This document shows, piece after piece, positions 18,592-27,363 of a stretch of 64,000 nt of DNA; within the stretch, counting starts at the first letter, position 1; each line of letters opens with the position of its first letter. This DNA comes from Cupriavidus pauculus. GTDB lineage: Bacteria; Pseudomonadota; Gammaproteobacteria; Burkholderiales; Burkholderiaceae. A program made the translations under genes and the position numbers. The notes under the pieces were generated by a model. It saw only the letters and a list, made by a program, of their open reading frames with translations, did not search any database and was not told the DNA's origin. Where the stretch lies: positions 1 to 64,000 of the forward strand of contig NZ_VZOW01000012.1 in the NCBI RefSeq assembly GCF_008801835.1, written 5' to 3'.

Positions 18592-18849
18592 ATGAAAGAA
18601 GGCATTCACCCCAATTACCGCGAAGTCCTGTTCCACGACGTGTCGAACGACTTCAAGTTCGTGACCCGCTCGACGATCCAGACCAAGGACACGATCGAAC
18701 ACGAAGGCAAGACCTACCCGCTGGCCAAGATCGAAGTGTCGTCGGAATCGCATCCTTTCTATACCGGCCAACAGAAGATCATGGACACGGCCGGCCGCGT
18801 CGAGAAGTTCCGCCAGAAGTTCGGCAGCAAGCTGGCCGCCAAGAAGTAA
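18592..18849 (+). CDS. rpmE2: 50S ribosomal protein L31 type B
   Basis: 85 residues beginning [18 protein letters not shown], the start of zinc-independent (C-minus) L31. No CXXC zinc-binding cysteines are present, which distinguishes it from type A L31. Shine-Dalgarno AAGGAAG lies 6 bp upstream of the ATG. L31 sits at the intersubunit bridge. Type B paralogues are induced on zinc limitation in some bacteria; whether this genome has a type A copy cannot be told from the window. Confidence 0.95.
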   Translation: MKEGIHPNYREVLFHDVSNDFKFVTRSTIQTKDTIEHEGKTYPLAKIEVSSESHPFYTGQQKIMDTAGRVEKFRQKFGSKLAAKK

Positions 18850-18915
18850 TCGCCCAGCTCTACCGAGCGAACGCGCGCGCAGGAACAGATGCTCCTGCCC
18901 TGCGCGACCTGACAG

Positions 18916-18939
18916 AGAGGCAGCATCGGCTGCCTCTTT
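18916..18939 (+). terminator. Intrinsic terminator of rpmE2
   Basis: AGAGGCAGC / GCTGCCTCT stem with an ATCG loop followed by TTG and a T-rich tract, 67 bp after the stop. Confidence 0.7.
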
Positions 18940-19001
18940 GCATTTGTGGCCCACAATAGCGGCTTGTGTTCGCTTATGGTCGCTGTCCCGCCTCTGTCCC
19001 G

Positions 19002-20789
19002 ATGTCCCAAGCCAAGACCTCTCCCGTCCACCTGACCGCCGCCGCGACCGGCGCGCTGCCGCGCTATCTTTTGCTGGCGATCTGCATCATCTATGGCCTG
19101 GCAGGTTTGTTTGGGCGGGATCCATGGAAGAACGAGGACGCGGCCGGGTTTGGCGTCATGTGGCAGCTTGGCGACGGCAACGTGCAAGACTGGCTGATGC
19201 CCAACATCGTGGGCCGGCCCGTCAGCGAGGACGGCCCGCTGGTCTTCTGGGTGGGCGGGCTGATGATCCGGCTGTTCGGCGGATGGCTGGGCGCGCCGGA
19301 CGCCTCGCGCCTCGCCCCGGCGCTGTTTTACTTCGGCACCTGCGCATTCATCTGGTATTCGACGTATCTGCTTGGCCGACGTGACGAGGTGCAGCCGTTT
19401 GCCTTTGCTTTCGGCGGACAGCCCGACGCGCGCTCGTACGGCCGTGCGCTGGCCGACGGGGCCTTACTGATTTTCCTGGCCTGCGTTGGCCTGGCCATGC
19501 GTGGCCACGAGACCACGGCGCAAGTCGGTCAGGTCTGTTTCATCGCGTTCATCCTCTATGGCATGGTGCGCAGCCTGGATAAACCCGTCCAGGGCAGCCT
19601 CTGGTTCGGCGTCGGCCTGGGTGCGCTGTGCCTGGCCAGCGGACCGATCCTGGCCGCGGCGCTGTTGGGCGCGTCGTTGGTCGCAGGTATCGCATGCAGG
19701 CCATTACCGCTGAAGCGGCTCGTCGCGATCGGCTTGCCGATTGCACTCGCGATCGTGGGCGCCTGGATGGCTGCCGCTTATTTTGGCGCGACGGTTCCCG
19801 ACGATGCCGTGGCCTATATCCGCGAGTGGTCGCGCTACGACCGCCACACCTACGGGGCGCCTTCGCTGCTCACGGCAGGCTTTATCGCGCGCAACTTCTT
19901 CCTGTTCAGCTGGCCGGTTTGGCCGATCGCGGCGTTTGCCTGGCTGTCGTGGCGCGGGATGCGCCGCGCCGCACACGTGGCGTTACCGCTGGCGATCCTG
20001 GCCATGCTATTCGTACTGCTGGTGTTGCAGCGCAGCCCCGGCGACGTGCAATTCATCCTGCTGCTGCCGCCGATGGCCATCCTGGCGGCGTTTGCGCTGC
20101 CCACGCTGCCGCGCGCGGCGATCAATGCGATCGACTGGTTTGCCCTGCTGTTCTTCACGATTTTTGGCGGCTTCATCTGGTTCATGTGGATCGCCAAGAC
20201 AACCGGCTGGCCTCCCAAGATCGCCAACAACGTGTTTCGCCAGATTCCGGGCTTCCAGCACACCTTTACCCTGAGCGCCGTCGCGATAGCGATCGCGGTG
20301 ACACTGGCGTGGATCCTGATCGTGCGCTGGCGGCTGTCGCGCGCGCCAAAGCAGATCTGGCGCCCGGTGGTGATTTCGGCGGCCGGCACGACGTTGATGT
20401 GGGTCATCGCCATGACCCTCTGGCTGCCGTCCATCAACTACGGCAAGACCTATCGCGATGTCGCGCAGGCCGCCGCACTGGCCCTGCCGTCGACCTATCG
20501 GTGCGTACAGCCGATCCGCATGGGCGATGCGCAACTCGCGTCCTTTGCGTACTTCGGACAAATTCGCTTCGGCGGTCCAGCCGACGCATGCGATGTGCTG
20601 CTGCGTCACGATGCGGTGGACTACGGCGCGCCGAGCAATATTTCCCATTTCGAATGGCGGCTGATCTGGGAAGGCCGCCGCCCGGCCGACCGCGACGAGC
20701 GTTTCCGCCTGTATCGCCTGGTGGACACCTCGCATGCTGCGCCACCGCGCCCGTCAGCCGCGCAACGCCGCCTGCCGCGGCAGGAATGA
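19002..20789 (+). CDS. ArnT-like membrane glycosyltransferase (GT-C fold)
   Basis: 595 residues with about 11-13 hydrophobic spans across residues 25-475 and a soluble C-terminal part (about 490-595). The first periplasmic loop carries GRDPWKNEDAAGF; the acidic pair resembles the catalytic Asp/Glu of GT-C polyprenyl-phosphate sugar transferases such as ArnT. It probably moves a sugar from a lipid carrier to an outer-envelope acceptor (lipid A, glycan or protein). No arn genes are nearby, so a lipid A aminoarabinose role is not supported by context. Start at MSQAKTSPVHL (19002) chosen over an upstream ATG at 18966. Confidence 0.75.
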   Translation: MSQAKTSPVHLTAAATGALPRYLLLAICIIYGLAGLFGRDPWKNEDAAGFGVMWQLGDGNVQDWLMPNIVGRPVSEDGPLVFWVGGLMIRLFGGWLGAPDASRLAPALFYFGTCAFIWYSTYLLGRRDEVQPFAFAFGGQPDARSYGRALADGALLIFLACVGLAMRGHETTAQVGQVCFIAFILYGMVRSLDKPVQGSLWFGVGLGALCLASGPILAAALLGASLVAGIACRPLPLKRLVAIGLPIALAIVGAWMAAAYFGATVPDDAVAYIREWSRYDRHTYGAPSLLTAGFIARNFFLFSWPVWPIAAFAWLSWRGMRRAAHVALPLAILAMLFVLLVLQRSPGDVQFILLLPPMAILAAFALPTLPRAAINAIDWFALLFFTIFGGFIWFMWIAKTTGWPPKIANNVFRQIPGFQHTFTLSAVAIAIAVTLAWILIVRWRLSRAPKQIWRPVVISAAGTTLMWVIAMTLWLPSINYGKTYRDVAQAAALALPSTYRCVQPIRMGDAQLASFAYFGQIRFGGPADACDVLLRHDAVDYGAPSNISHFEWRLIWEGRRPADRDERFRLYRLVDTSHAAPPRPSAAQRRLPRQE

Positions 20790-20877
20790 CGGCCGTCGCG
20801 CGCCGCCACGGCGCCGGCCTGTCAAGGCGCCTTGACCCTGCTGGCCAGAATCGGCCAGCCGCCGATCCGACCTCCCC

Positions 20878-22236
20878 ATGAGCAGCGCGCTGCAAGATCT
20901 TCGCCGCATCGTCCATCTGGCCACACCGGTACTGGTGGGGCAACTTGCCGTAATTGCGTTCGGCGTCATCGACACCATCATGGCAGGGCGCGCGTCGGCC
21001 ACTGACCTCGCCGCGGTGGGGCTGGGCGGATCGATCTACGTGACGGTCTATATCAGCCTGATGGGCGTGTTGCAGGCCCTGGCCCCAACGGCAGGCCAAC
21101 TGTATGGCGCGGGGCGCATCGAGGAAATCGGCGTCGAAGTCCGCCAGGCCGCGTGGCTGGGCTTGGCGCTGGCCATCCCGGGCATGCTGCTCCTGTTGTT
21201 TCCGGGACCGTTGCTGGCGTTCGCAAAGGCGCCTCCCGAGCTGGTGGAAAAGGCGTCGCGGTATTTGCATATCGTGGCCTTCGGGCTCCCGGCGGCGCTC
21301 GCGTTCCGCATCTACATGGCGCTGAACAATGCCTTGTCGCGCCCGATCATGGTGACGGTCCTGCAGATTGCCGGGCTGATGCTGAAGGTGCCGCTCAATG
21401 CCTGGTTTATCCACGGTGGACTTGGCGTCGATGCGATGGGCGGCCCCGGTTGCGCACTGGCATCGACGATCATCAGCTGGACGTGGTGCGCGTCCGGCCT
21501 GGCGATCCTGCGCCTGGGCAGTGCTTATCGTCCGCTCGGCATTTTTGCGCGATGGGAATGGCCGCGCTGGCAACGGATTTCGCCGCTGCTGCGCCTCGGC
21601 GTGCCAATGGGACTGACTTACCTGATCGAAATCACGTCGTTCACGCTGATGTCGATCTTCATCACACGGCTGGGCACGGACACGCTCGCCGGCCATCAGA
21701 TCATCGCCAACCTGAGCGCAGTGGCGTACATGATGCCGCTGTCGCTTTCGATCGCCACGTCGACGCTTGTAGCGCAAGCGATCGGCGCGCGCGATCTCGC
21801 CGGTGCGCGGCGTATCGGCTGGCGCGGCATCCGGTTTGGCGCGAGCATCGCCCTGGTCACGGGCACCCTGCTCTGGCTATTGCGCGAGCCGCTTCTGAAC
21901 GCCTATGCGAAGGATCCCACCGTCGTGGCAAAAGCGTTGCCGTTGATGCTGTTTGTCGCGTTCTATCAGGCGTTCGACGCCGTGCAGGTCATGAGCGCAT
22001 TTATTCTGCGCGCCTACAAGATCGCGTTGATTCCGACCCTGATCTATGCCGGGTCGCTGTGGGGAGTGGGATTGGGCGGCGGTTATGTGCTCGGCTTCGG
22101 ACTGATCGAGTCGATGCCGGCATTCACGCGTGGCGCCTCGGGTTTCTGGCTCGCCAACAGCGTCAGTCTCGCCATTGCCGGCACACTGCTCGTGCGGTAT
22201 TTCCGCAAGGTCAGCCGGGTGCCCGAGGTTCGCTAG
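20878..22236 (+). CDS. MATE family multidrug efflux pump (NorM type)
   Basis: 452 residues with 12 hydrophobic spans in two similar halves, the MATE layout. Recognisable stretches: ATPVLVGQLAVIAFGVIDTIMAGR at the first span and LRLGVPMGLTYLIEITSFTLMSIF at the start of the second half. Inner-membrane antiporter that expels cationic drugs using sodium or protons. It starts 88 bp after the glycosyltransferase stop on the same strand and may share its transcript. Confidence 0.9.
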   Translation: MSSALQDLRRIVHLATPVLVGQLAVIAFGVIDTIMAGRASATDLAAVGLGGSIYVTVYISLMGVLQALAPTAGQLYGAGRIEEIGVEVRQAAWLGLALAIPGMLLLLFPGPLLAFAKAPPELVEKASRYLHIVAFGLPAALAFRIYMALNNALSRPIMVTVLQIAGLMLKVPLNAWFIHGGLGVDAMGGPGCALASTIISWTWCASGLAILRLGSAYRPLGIFARWEWPRWQRISPLLRLGVPMGLTYLIEITSFTLMSIFITRLGTDTLAGHQIIANLSAVAYMMPLSLSIATSTLVAQAIGARDLAGARRIGWRGIRFGASIALVTGTLLWLLREPLLNAYAKDPTVVAKALPLMLFVAFYQAFDAVQVMSAFILRAYKIALIPTLIYAGSLWGVGLGGGYVLGFGLIESMPAFTRGASGFWLANSVSLAIAGTLLVRYFRKVSRVPEVR

Positions 22237-22436
22237 ACGAGCTGATGCGCCAGATCGGGCGCACGCGACCGTGGCGCTCTCGATCGGAAGTACGGGTGGA
22301 ACGGGCGTTGCCGGGACGTGGTGGGATGGATCCGACACGGCGCGCATGAACTTGCGCAGGCGGTTGCGATGGCGGCGGCCGGACTTGCGCCGGTGTGGCA
22401 GCCCCGAGGCGCCATGTGATCGACATACGTTCGCCG

Positions 22437-22470
22437 ATCACACTTCCGCAGGAATCACACTTCCGCAGGA
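22437..22470. repeat. Tandem 17-bp direct repeat
   Basis: ATCACACTTCCGCAGGA occurs twice back to back (22437-22453 and 22454-22470) just before the tRNA terminator. Confidence 0.8.
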
Positions 22471-22474
22471 CGAA

Positions 22475-22501
22475 AAAAAAGCCTGCATAGCAGGCTTTTT
22501 T
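22475..22501 (-). terminator. Terminator of the distal tRNA array (symmetrical)
   Basis: AAAAAAGCCTGC-ATA-GCAGGCTTTTTT. On - it ends the tRNA array; its A/T symmetry means it can also stop + transcripts from the MATE gene. Confidence 0.85.
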
Positions 22502-22507
22502 AAAAGT

Positions 22508-22584
22508 TGGCGGAGCGGACGGGGCTCGAACCCGCGACCCCCGGCGTGACAGGCCGGTATTCTAACCAACTGAACTACCGCTCC
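22508..22584 (-). tRNA. tRNA-Asp (GTC), copy 1
   Basis: Reverse complement starts GGAGCGGTAGTTCAGTTGG, has anticodon loop CTGTCAC with GTC, T loop GGTTCGAGCC and an encoded CCA. 77 nt. Last tRNA of the Ala-Glu-Asp array. Confidence 0.97.
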
Positions 22585-22625
22585 TTGTTTCGTTGCTACC
22601 CGAAGCTTCGCTCCGGACAGCCAAC

Positions 22626-22645
22626 TGGACGTTTGATTACGTCCA
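22626..22645. repeat. Hairpin in the Asp-Glu spacer
   Basis: TGGACGT / ACGTCCA around TTGATT. The same hairpin occurs in the second array (about 23200-23219). No T-run follows, so a processing or spacer role is more likely than termination. Confidence 0.5.
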
Positions 22646-22651
22646 ATATTT

Positions 22652-22727
22652 TGGCGTCCCCTAGGGGATTCGAACCCCTGTACTCACCGTGAAAGGGTGA
22701 TGTCCTAGGCCTCTAGACGAAGGGGAC
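22652..22727 (-). tRNA. tRNA-Glu (TTC), copy 1
   Basis: GTCCCCTTCGTCTAGAGGCC at the 5' end, anticodon loop CTTTCAC with TTC, encoded CCA, 76 nt. Confidence 0.97.
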
Positions 22728-22837
22728 AGAAATCTGTTGCAAGCAACGTTTCCGTCTATTGCTACGAAGTCCGGCATTTTAACAGAACTTTTTCGCAACC
22801 TGAAGCGCTTTTTTACCGCTCAAGCGCCTCGGAATTC

Positions 22838-22913
<76 letters not shown>

Positions 22914-22960
22914 ATAATACTTCCGAGTATTTCCTGATCGCATTTTCTTGCGAAGCCGCG

Positions 22961-22989
22961 ATTATATTTCGATTTTTCGAAGCTGACAA
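22961..22989 (-). promoter_or_regulatory. Sigma-70 promoter of tRNA array copy 1
   Basis: On the - strand TTGTCA, 17-bp spacer, TATAAT: near consensus. The -10 is about 47 bp upstream of tRNA-Ala. This shows that copy 1 is transcribed independently of copy 2. Confidence 0.8.
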
Positions 22990-23011
22990 CATTTGCTTCG
23001 GGTAATCGAAA

Positions 23012-23034
23012 AAGCGATTATTCAATAATCGCTT
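23012..23034 (-). repeat. Perfect 23-bp palindrome between the tRNA arrays
   Basis: AAGCGATTATT-C-AATAATCGCTT. On the - strand it is followed by TTTCGATT, so it can be read as a second terminator behind the one at 23046-23074 or as an operator just upstream of the copy 1 promoter. Confidence 0.6.
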
Positions 23035-23045
23035 CCTACCCAAAT

Positions 23046-23074
23046 AAAAACCCGCTTGGTTTCACCCAAGCGGG
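23046..23074 (-). terminator. Intrinsic terminator of tRNA array copy 2
   Basis: On the - strand CCCGCTTGG / CCAAGCGGG stem followed by TTTTTATTTG, 8 bp past the copy 2 tRNA-Asp. Confidence 0.85.
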
Positions 23075-23081
23075 CTCAGTC

Positions 23082-23158
23082 TGGCGGAGCGGACGGGACT
23101 CGAACCCGCGACCCCCGGCGTGACAGGCCGGTATTCTAACCGACTGAACTACCGCTCC
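23082..23158 (-). tRNA. tRNA-Asp (GTC), copy 2
   Basis: Nearly identical to copy 1 (one visible change, G for A-type position in the D arm: CGACTGAACT versus CAACTGAACT on +). Anticodon GTC, encoded CCA, 77 nt. Confidence 0.97.
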
Positions 23159-23224
23159 TTTGTCGGTTGCCACCCGAAGCTTCGCTCCGGACAGCCAACT
23201 GGACGTCTGATTACGTCCAATATT

Positions 23225-23300
23225 TGGCGTCCCCTAGGGGATTCGAACCCCTGTACTCACCGTGAAAGGGTGATGTCCTAGGCCTCTAGACGAAGGGGAC
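23225..23300 (-). tRNA. tRNA-Glu (TTC), copy 2
   Basis: Same sequence as copy 1, anticodon TTC, encoded CCA, 76 nt. Only 8 nt separate it from tRNA-Ala copy 2, against 110 nt in copy 1. Confidence 0.97.
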
Positions 23301-23308
23301 AGAAACTT

Positions 23309-23384
<76 letters not shown>

Positions 23385-23445
23385 GAAGTTACTGCCATTT
23401 ACTGCATCTTGCCGCCAGATTTACTGCATTTCCGGCGAAGCGGCG

Positions 23446-23473
23446 ATTATAAAGCAATCACGCCGATTTGCAA
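23446..23473 (-). promoter_or_regulatory. Sigma-70 promoter of tRNA array copy 2
   Basis: On the - strand TTGCAA, 16-bp spacer, TATAAT, with the -10 about 61 bp upstream of tRNA-Ala. Confidence 0.75.
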
Positions 23474-23590
23474 GCCCCTTTTCGATTTTTCAACCGATCT
23501 GCTTGACTTGCGTCGCGCAGCAGGGAGAACGAGATTATGCTGAAGTCTCGGCTTGAGCGCAAGCCCCCGCCAAGACTTTTCCGCACATTT

Positions 23591-24988
23591 TTAGATGGCA
23601 GCCAGACGGCGCAGAACCGTTTCGCGCCCGAACAATTCCAGCACCGCGTCGATACTCGGCGTCTGCAACTGCCCCGCCACCAGCAGCCGCACCGGCATCG
23701 CCAGCTTCGGCATCTTCAGGCCGAATTCCGCCAGCACGGCCTTGAACGTCGCGTTGATCGCTTCACGCTTCCACTCAGGCAGCGAAGTCAGTTGCGCGGT
23801 CAGCGCCTGTAGCGCCGGACGGATCTCGTCGGTCAGGTGCTCGGCCTTGAGCGCCGCATCGGGCTGGGGCTCGCCGCGATAGAACAGCATCGCGGTTTGC
23901 GCGACTTCCTTGAGCGTATTCGCACGGTCCTTGACCAGCGCGATCACCCCGACCAGATCGGCGCCTTCCACCTTGCCGCCGAGCGCCTCGATGAAGGGAC
24001 GGGTCAGATCGGCCAGGCGCGCGTTGTCGCCGGTCTTGATGTAATGGTTGTTCAGCCAGGCAAGCTTCTCTGGGTTGTACTGCGCCGGCGACTTGCCGAG
24101 ATGATCCAGATCGAACCATTCGACAAACTGTTCGCGCGAAAAAATCTCCGCGTCGCCGTGCGCCCAGCCAAGGCGGGCCAGATAGTTCAGCACCGCCTCG
24201 GGCAGATAACCTTCGTCCCGATAGCCGGTCACCGCCATGGCGCCATGTCGCTTGCTCATCTTCTCGCCCTGCTCGTTCAGCACGGTGGGCAGATGCGCGT
24301 AGACGGGCACGTCGCCGCCCAGCGCACGGATGATATTGATCTGGCGCGGCGTATTGTTGACGTGATCGTCGCCACGGATGACGTGGGTGATCTTCATGTC
24401 CAGATCGTCGACGACCACGCAGAAGTTGTACGTCGGCGTGCCGTCCGGCCGCGCGATCACGAGATCGTCGAGTTCGTCGTTCGAAATCTCGATGCGCCCC
24501 TTGACCGCATCGTCCCAGACCACGCTACCGCCAATCGGATTCTTGAAACGCACCACGGGCTTCACACCAGCGGGCGGTTCGGGCAGCACCTTGCCCGGCT
24601 CCGGCCGCCAGAAGCCGTTGTAACGCGGTTTTTCGCCGGCAGCGCGCTGGGCTTCGCGCAGCGCGTCGAGTTCCTCGGTGCTCATATAGCAGTGATAGGC
24701 CAGGCCGCTATCCATCATCTGCTGGACGACGGCGCGATAGCGGTCCATGCGCTGCATCTGATAGAACGGGCCTTCGTCGATATCCAGATCGAGCCAGGCC
24801 ATGCTTTCCAGGATCACATTGACGGCCTCTTCCGACGAACGCTCGACATCCGTATCCTCGATACGCAGGATGAAATCACCCTTCATGCGGCGCGCAAACG
24901 CCCAGGGATAAAGCGCAGAACGGATGTTGCCCAGATGGATGAAGCCGGTCGGGCTCGGCGCGAAACGAGTACGGACGCGTTGTGTCAT
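23591..24988 (-). CDS. gltX: Glutamyl-tRNA synthetase
   Basis: Class I synthetase charging tRNA-Glu (whose genes lie just downstream). 465 residues. N-terminal [20 protein letters not shown] holds the HIGH-type motif (HLGN) near residues 8-25; [10 protein letters not shown] and [13 protein letters not shown] (KMSKS loop near 240) are clear. The start MTQRVRTRF at 24988 is the family start; it is preceded by GGGGAG. A terminator-like hairpin lies in the leader directly upstream. Confidence 0.96.
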   Translation of the reverse strand: MTQRVRTRFAPSPTGFIHLGNIRSALYPWAFARRMKGDFILRIEDTDVERSSEEAVNVILESMAWLDLDIDEGPFYQMQRMDRYRAVVQQMMDSGLAYHCYMSTEELDALREAQRAAGEKPRYNGFWRPEPGKVLPEPPAGVKPVVRFKNPIGGSVVWDDAVKGRIEISNDELDDLVIARPDGTPTYNFCVVVDDLDMKITHVIRGDDHVNNTPRQINIIRALGGDVPVYAHLPTVLNEQGEKMSKRHGAMAVTGYRDEGYLPEAVLNYLARLGWAHGDAEIFSREQFVEWFDLDHLGKSPAQYNPEKLAWLNNHYIKTGDNARLADLTRPFIEALGGKVEGADLVGVIALVKDRANTLKEVAQTAMLFYRGEPQPDAALKAEHLTDEIRPALQALTAQLTSLPEWKREAINATFKAVLAEFGLKMPKLAMPVRLLVAGQLQTPSIDAVLELFGRETVLRRLAAI

Positions 24989-25002
24989 GGTCGGGGAGAA
25001 AC

Positions 25003-25033
25003 AAAAAGGCCCGCGCACAGGTGCGCGCAGGCC
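25003..25033 (-). terminator. Terminator-like hairpin in the gltX leader
   Basis: On the - strand GGCC-tg-CGCGCAC / GTGCGCG-GGCC followed by TTTTTG, ending 15 bp before the gltX ATG. It lies downstream of the candidate gltX promoter, so it is placed like a transcription attenuator. Confidence 0.6.
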
Positions 25034-25052
25034 GGATTTCATTGAATGCCGC

Positions 25053-25058
25053 ATTATA
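25053..25058 (-). promoter_or_regulatory. Candidate -10 of gltX
   Basis: TATAAT on the - strand, 64 bp upstream of the gltX ATG. The -35 is poor. Confidence 0.45.
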
Positions 25059-25198
25059 CGCCCTGCCCGCACTGCACCCGGGCCACGGAATCATTTAAGC
25101 TGCGGCCAGTCTCAGACGGGTCCGCATGCCAAATTTTAAGGCCGCGCGACCAACAAATCCCTTCGGCATCACTTTCGGCAAGCCTCTCATCCCTTTCG

Positions 25199-26149
25199 AT
25201 GCAACGACGAAATTTCCTGGGCGCTTCGGCGGCAATGCTGCTGGCGGCCTGTTCATTCGGCCCGAAGCCAACTGTGCCGCCGGCAACGGGCACGACTACC
25301 AGCGGGCCGCCAACCCCCGTGCCTGCACGGCCGGTCCGCATCGGCCTGGCGCTCGGCGGCGGCGCAGCACGCGGCTTCGCGCATATCGGCGTGATCAAAG
25401 CGCTCGAAGCCCAGGGCATTCATGCCGATATCGTGACCGGCACCAGCGCAGGATCGGTGGTCGCGGCGCTGTATGCAACGGGCATGGACGGGTTTCAGTT
25501 GAACAAGCTGGCCCTGACCATGGATGAAGCGGCGATCGCCGACTGGGCACTGCCATTCGGCACAAAGTTTGGCGGCTGGGTCAAAGGCGAAGCGCTGCAG
25601 AACTACGTCAATCGGCTGGTGAAGAATCGCCCGATCGAGGCCATGAAGCTGCCGCTCGGCATCGTCGCAACGGACCTGAAAACCGGCGACCGCATCGTAT
25701 TCCGGCGTGGCAACACCGGGCAGGCCGTGCGCGCATCGAGCAGCGTGCCGGGCGTGTTCCAGCCGGTATCGATCGGCGGCCACGATTATGTCGACGGCGG
25801 CCTCGTCGAGCCGGTGCCGGTCGACGCGGCGCGCGAGATGGGCGCGGAATTTGTGATTGCCGTGAATATTTCGGCAGATCCCTCCAGCCAGAAGAACAGC
25901 GGGCAAGGCGGCGTGCTGCTGCAGACCACCGCGATCATGGGCCAGTCGATCAACAAGATGGCCCTGGCGCGCGCCGACGTGGTCATCCGCCCGGATCTGC
26001 CCGATATGGGCGGCAGCGATTTCGCGTCGCGCAACCGCGCGATCCTGGCCGGGGAGCAGGCCACCGCCGCGGCCTTGCCGGCCCTGCGGGAAAAGCTCGC
26101 GGCGGCACGGGCGCGCCCCGCCACGCCGGGAACGGTCGCCACGCAGTGA
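25199..26149 (+). CDS. Patatin-like phospholipase, predicted lipoprotein
   Basis: 316 residues. N-terminus MQRRNFLGASAAMLLAACSF has an RR pair, a hydrophobic core and a lipobox LAAC, so it is probably exported and lipid-anchored. The catalytic dyad is readable: oxyanion loop GGGAARGFAHIG near 55-66, nucleophile elbow GTSAGS near 84-89 and DGG (DYVDGGLVEPVP near 200). It hydrolyses acyl esters, probably of phospholipids. It resembles E. coli RssA-type patatins but with an export signal. Start chosen at 25199 because it gives a complete signal sequence; longer in-frame reading is unlikely. A terminator at 26291-26318 follows. Confidence 0.85.
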   Translation: MQRRNFLGASAAMLLAACSFGPKPTVPPATGTTTSGPPTPVPARPVRIGLALGGGAARGFAHIGVIKALEAQGIHADIVTGTSAGSVVAALYATGMDGFQLNKLALTMDEAAIADWALPFGTKFGGWVKGEALQNYVNRLVKNRPIEAMKLPLGIVATDLKTGDRIVFRRGNTGQAVRASSSVPGVFQPVSIGGHDYVDGGLVEPVPVDAAREMGAEFVIAVNISADPSSQKNSGQGGVLLQTTAIMGQSINKMALARADVVIRPDLPDMGGSDFASRNRAILAGEQATAAALPALREKLAAARARPATPGTVATQ

Positions 26150-26290
26150 TCGCCAAATGGCAACCGTTGTCATATTCGACCACCGCCTGACGGAGATTGA
26201 CGAAAACTGACGGAAATCGTCAGTCATGTGACACGGCATGTCAGCCGTGGACGTCCATTGCGGCACGGCATCTGACTGGCGCGAAGCAAT

Positions 26291-26318
26291 AAAAAAGGAC
26301 TGCCCGAGCAGTCCTTTT
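26291..26318 (+). terminator. Bidirectional terminator between patatin and NlpC/P60 genes
   Basis: AAAAAAGGACTGC-CCGA-GCAGTCCTTTT between two convergent genes. Confidence 0.8.
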
Positions 26319-26346
26319 CATATCTGGCGATGTCCCAGGCGCCAAC

Positions 26347-27027
26347 TCAGCCGCCGAGCATCGACCTGCCCTGCGCGTTGGGATCGTAACGCTTGAGCGT
26401 TTCGATGATGCTGCCCGTGTTCTCGGTCGAGACGCGCGCGGAATCGTCGATACGGCGGGCGCCGTTGTAGCGCGTCACCCAATACGACGCACGCATGTCG
26501 TCGACACGGATCTTGCTGCCGGTAGACGGCGCATGCACGAACTTGTTGTCGCCAATATAGATACCGACGTGCGAGAACGTGTGGCGCATCGTGTTGAAGA
26601 ACACGAGATCGCCCGGACGCAGTTCGTTGACGGCCACGGTGGTGCCCACCTGGCTCATTTCGACGGACCGGCGCGGCAACATGAAGCCGAAGGTGTCGTT
26701 GAACACGTAGCGGACAAAGCCGCTGCAGTCCAGACCCGATTCGGGGCTGTTACCGCCGAAGCGATAACGCACGCCAATCAGGCCCAGCGCGTTCATGACC
26801 AGATCGCCAGCCTTGCTGGCAACGTTGCTGGTGGAATTCATGACCGACGACAGCAAGCCGCGCTTGCCTTCCGGATGTGCATCGGCGCTTTCCACGCGAG
26901 CCTCGATCCGGGCGTCGGGATCCTTGAATACCGTATCCGCCAGCACTCCATTCGACACAGTCGCACCGCAGGCAATGGCAATTCCGATAGCGGCGCGCGC
27001 CAGAGAATGAAGTACCGTCTGCTGCAT
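26347..27027 (-). CDS. NlpC/P60 family cell-wall hydrolase, exported
   Basis: 226 residues. Signal peptide at 1-32 (LARAAIGIAIACGATVSNGVLADT). The C40 catalytic triad is visible: LDCSGFVRYVF (Cys near 109), FSHVGIYIGD (His near 162) and KFVHAPSTG (His near 174). It likely cuts a peptide bond in peptidoglycan stems in the periplasm, as Spr/MepS does. Start ATG at 27027 follows AGGAGA at 7 bp. A strong promoter overlapped by a palindrome lies upstream, suggesting regulated expression. Confidence 0.88.
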   Translation of the reverse strand: MQQTVLHSLARAAIGIAIACGATVSNGVLADTVFKDPDARIEARVESADAHPEGKRGLLSSVMNSTSNVASKAGDLVMNALGLIGVRYRFGGNSPESGLDCSGFVRYVFNDTFGFMLPRRSVEMSQVGTTVAVNELRPGDLVFFNTMRHTFSHVGIYIGDNKFVHAPSTGSKIRVDDMRASYWVTRYNGARRIDDSARVSTENTGSIIETLKRYDPNAQGRSMLGG

Positions 27028-27209
27028 TGGTTCTCCTGATGATCGGACAAATCTGACCGGCAAATCAGACAAAGCCGGACAGCGTGAAAACATCAGGGCG
27101 GATCGTACGCAAAAAGTACGCCAGCAGAACTGCACCAGCCGCGTGCATCAACGACCTTCCCCAAGGTCAGCATGCGACGGACGAACCACCCCCGAAAACT
27201 TATCGCGCG

Positions 27210-27239
27210 ATATTAAAGGACCGGGCTTTGACGTGTCAA
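27210..27239 (-). promoter_or_regulatory. Sigma-70 promoter of the NlpC/P60 gene with overlapping palindrome
   Basis: On the - strand TTGACA, 18-bp spacer, TAATAT. A palindrome CTTTGAC-GT-GTCAAAG (27226-27241) covers the -35, where a repressor or sigma competitor could act. It lies about 185 bp upstream of the start codon. Confidence 0.55.
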
Positions 27240-27363
27240 AGATGGTTACAAATTTTCCTCAATTCGCTAGCAAATCAAAGAATTAGCATCAAAAACGTAT
27301 CTTGATTCTTGGAAACCGAATATTGAGTATGTGTTACGCGCATCTGCCGGCGGGCGGCAGGAA

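Noticed and set aside
22130-22549. 139-codon frame on + overlapping the MATE gene end and a tRNA
   Set aside because: It runs through a terminator and a tRNA-Asp gene; its C-terminal peptide is the translated tRNA complement, a common artefact.
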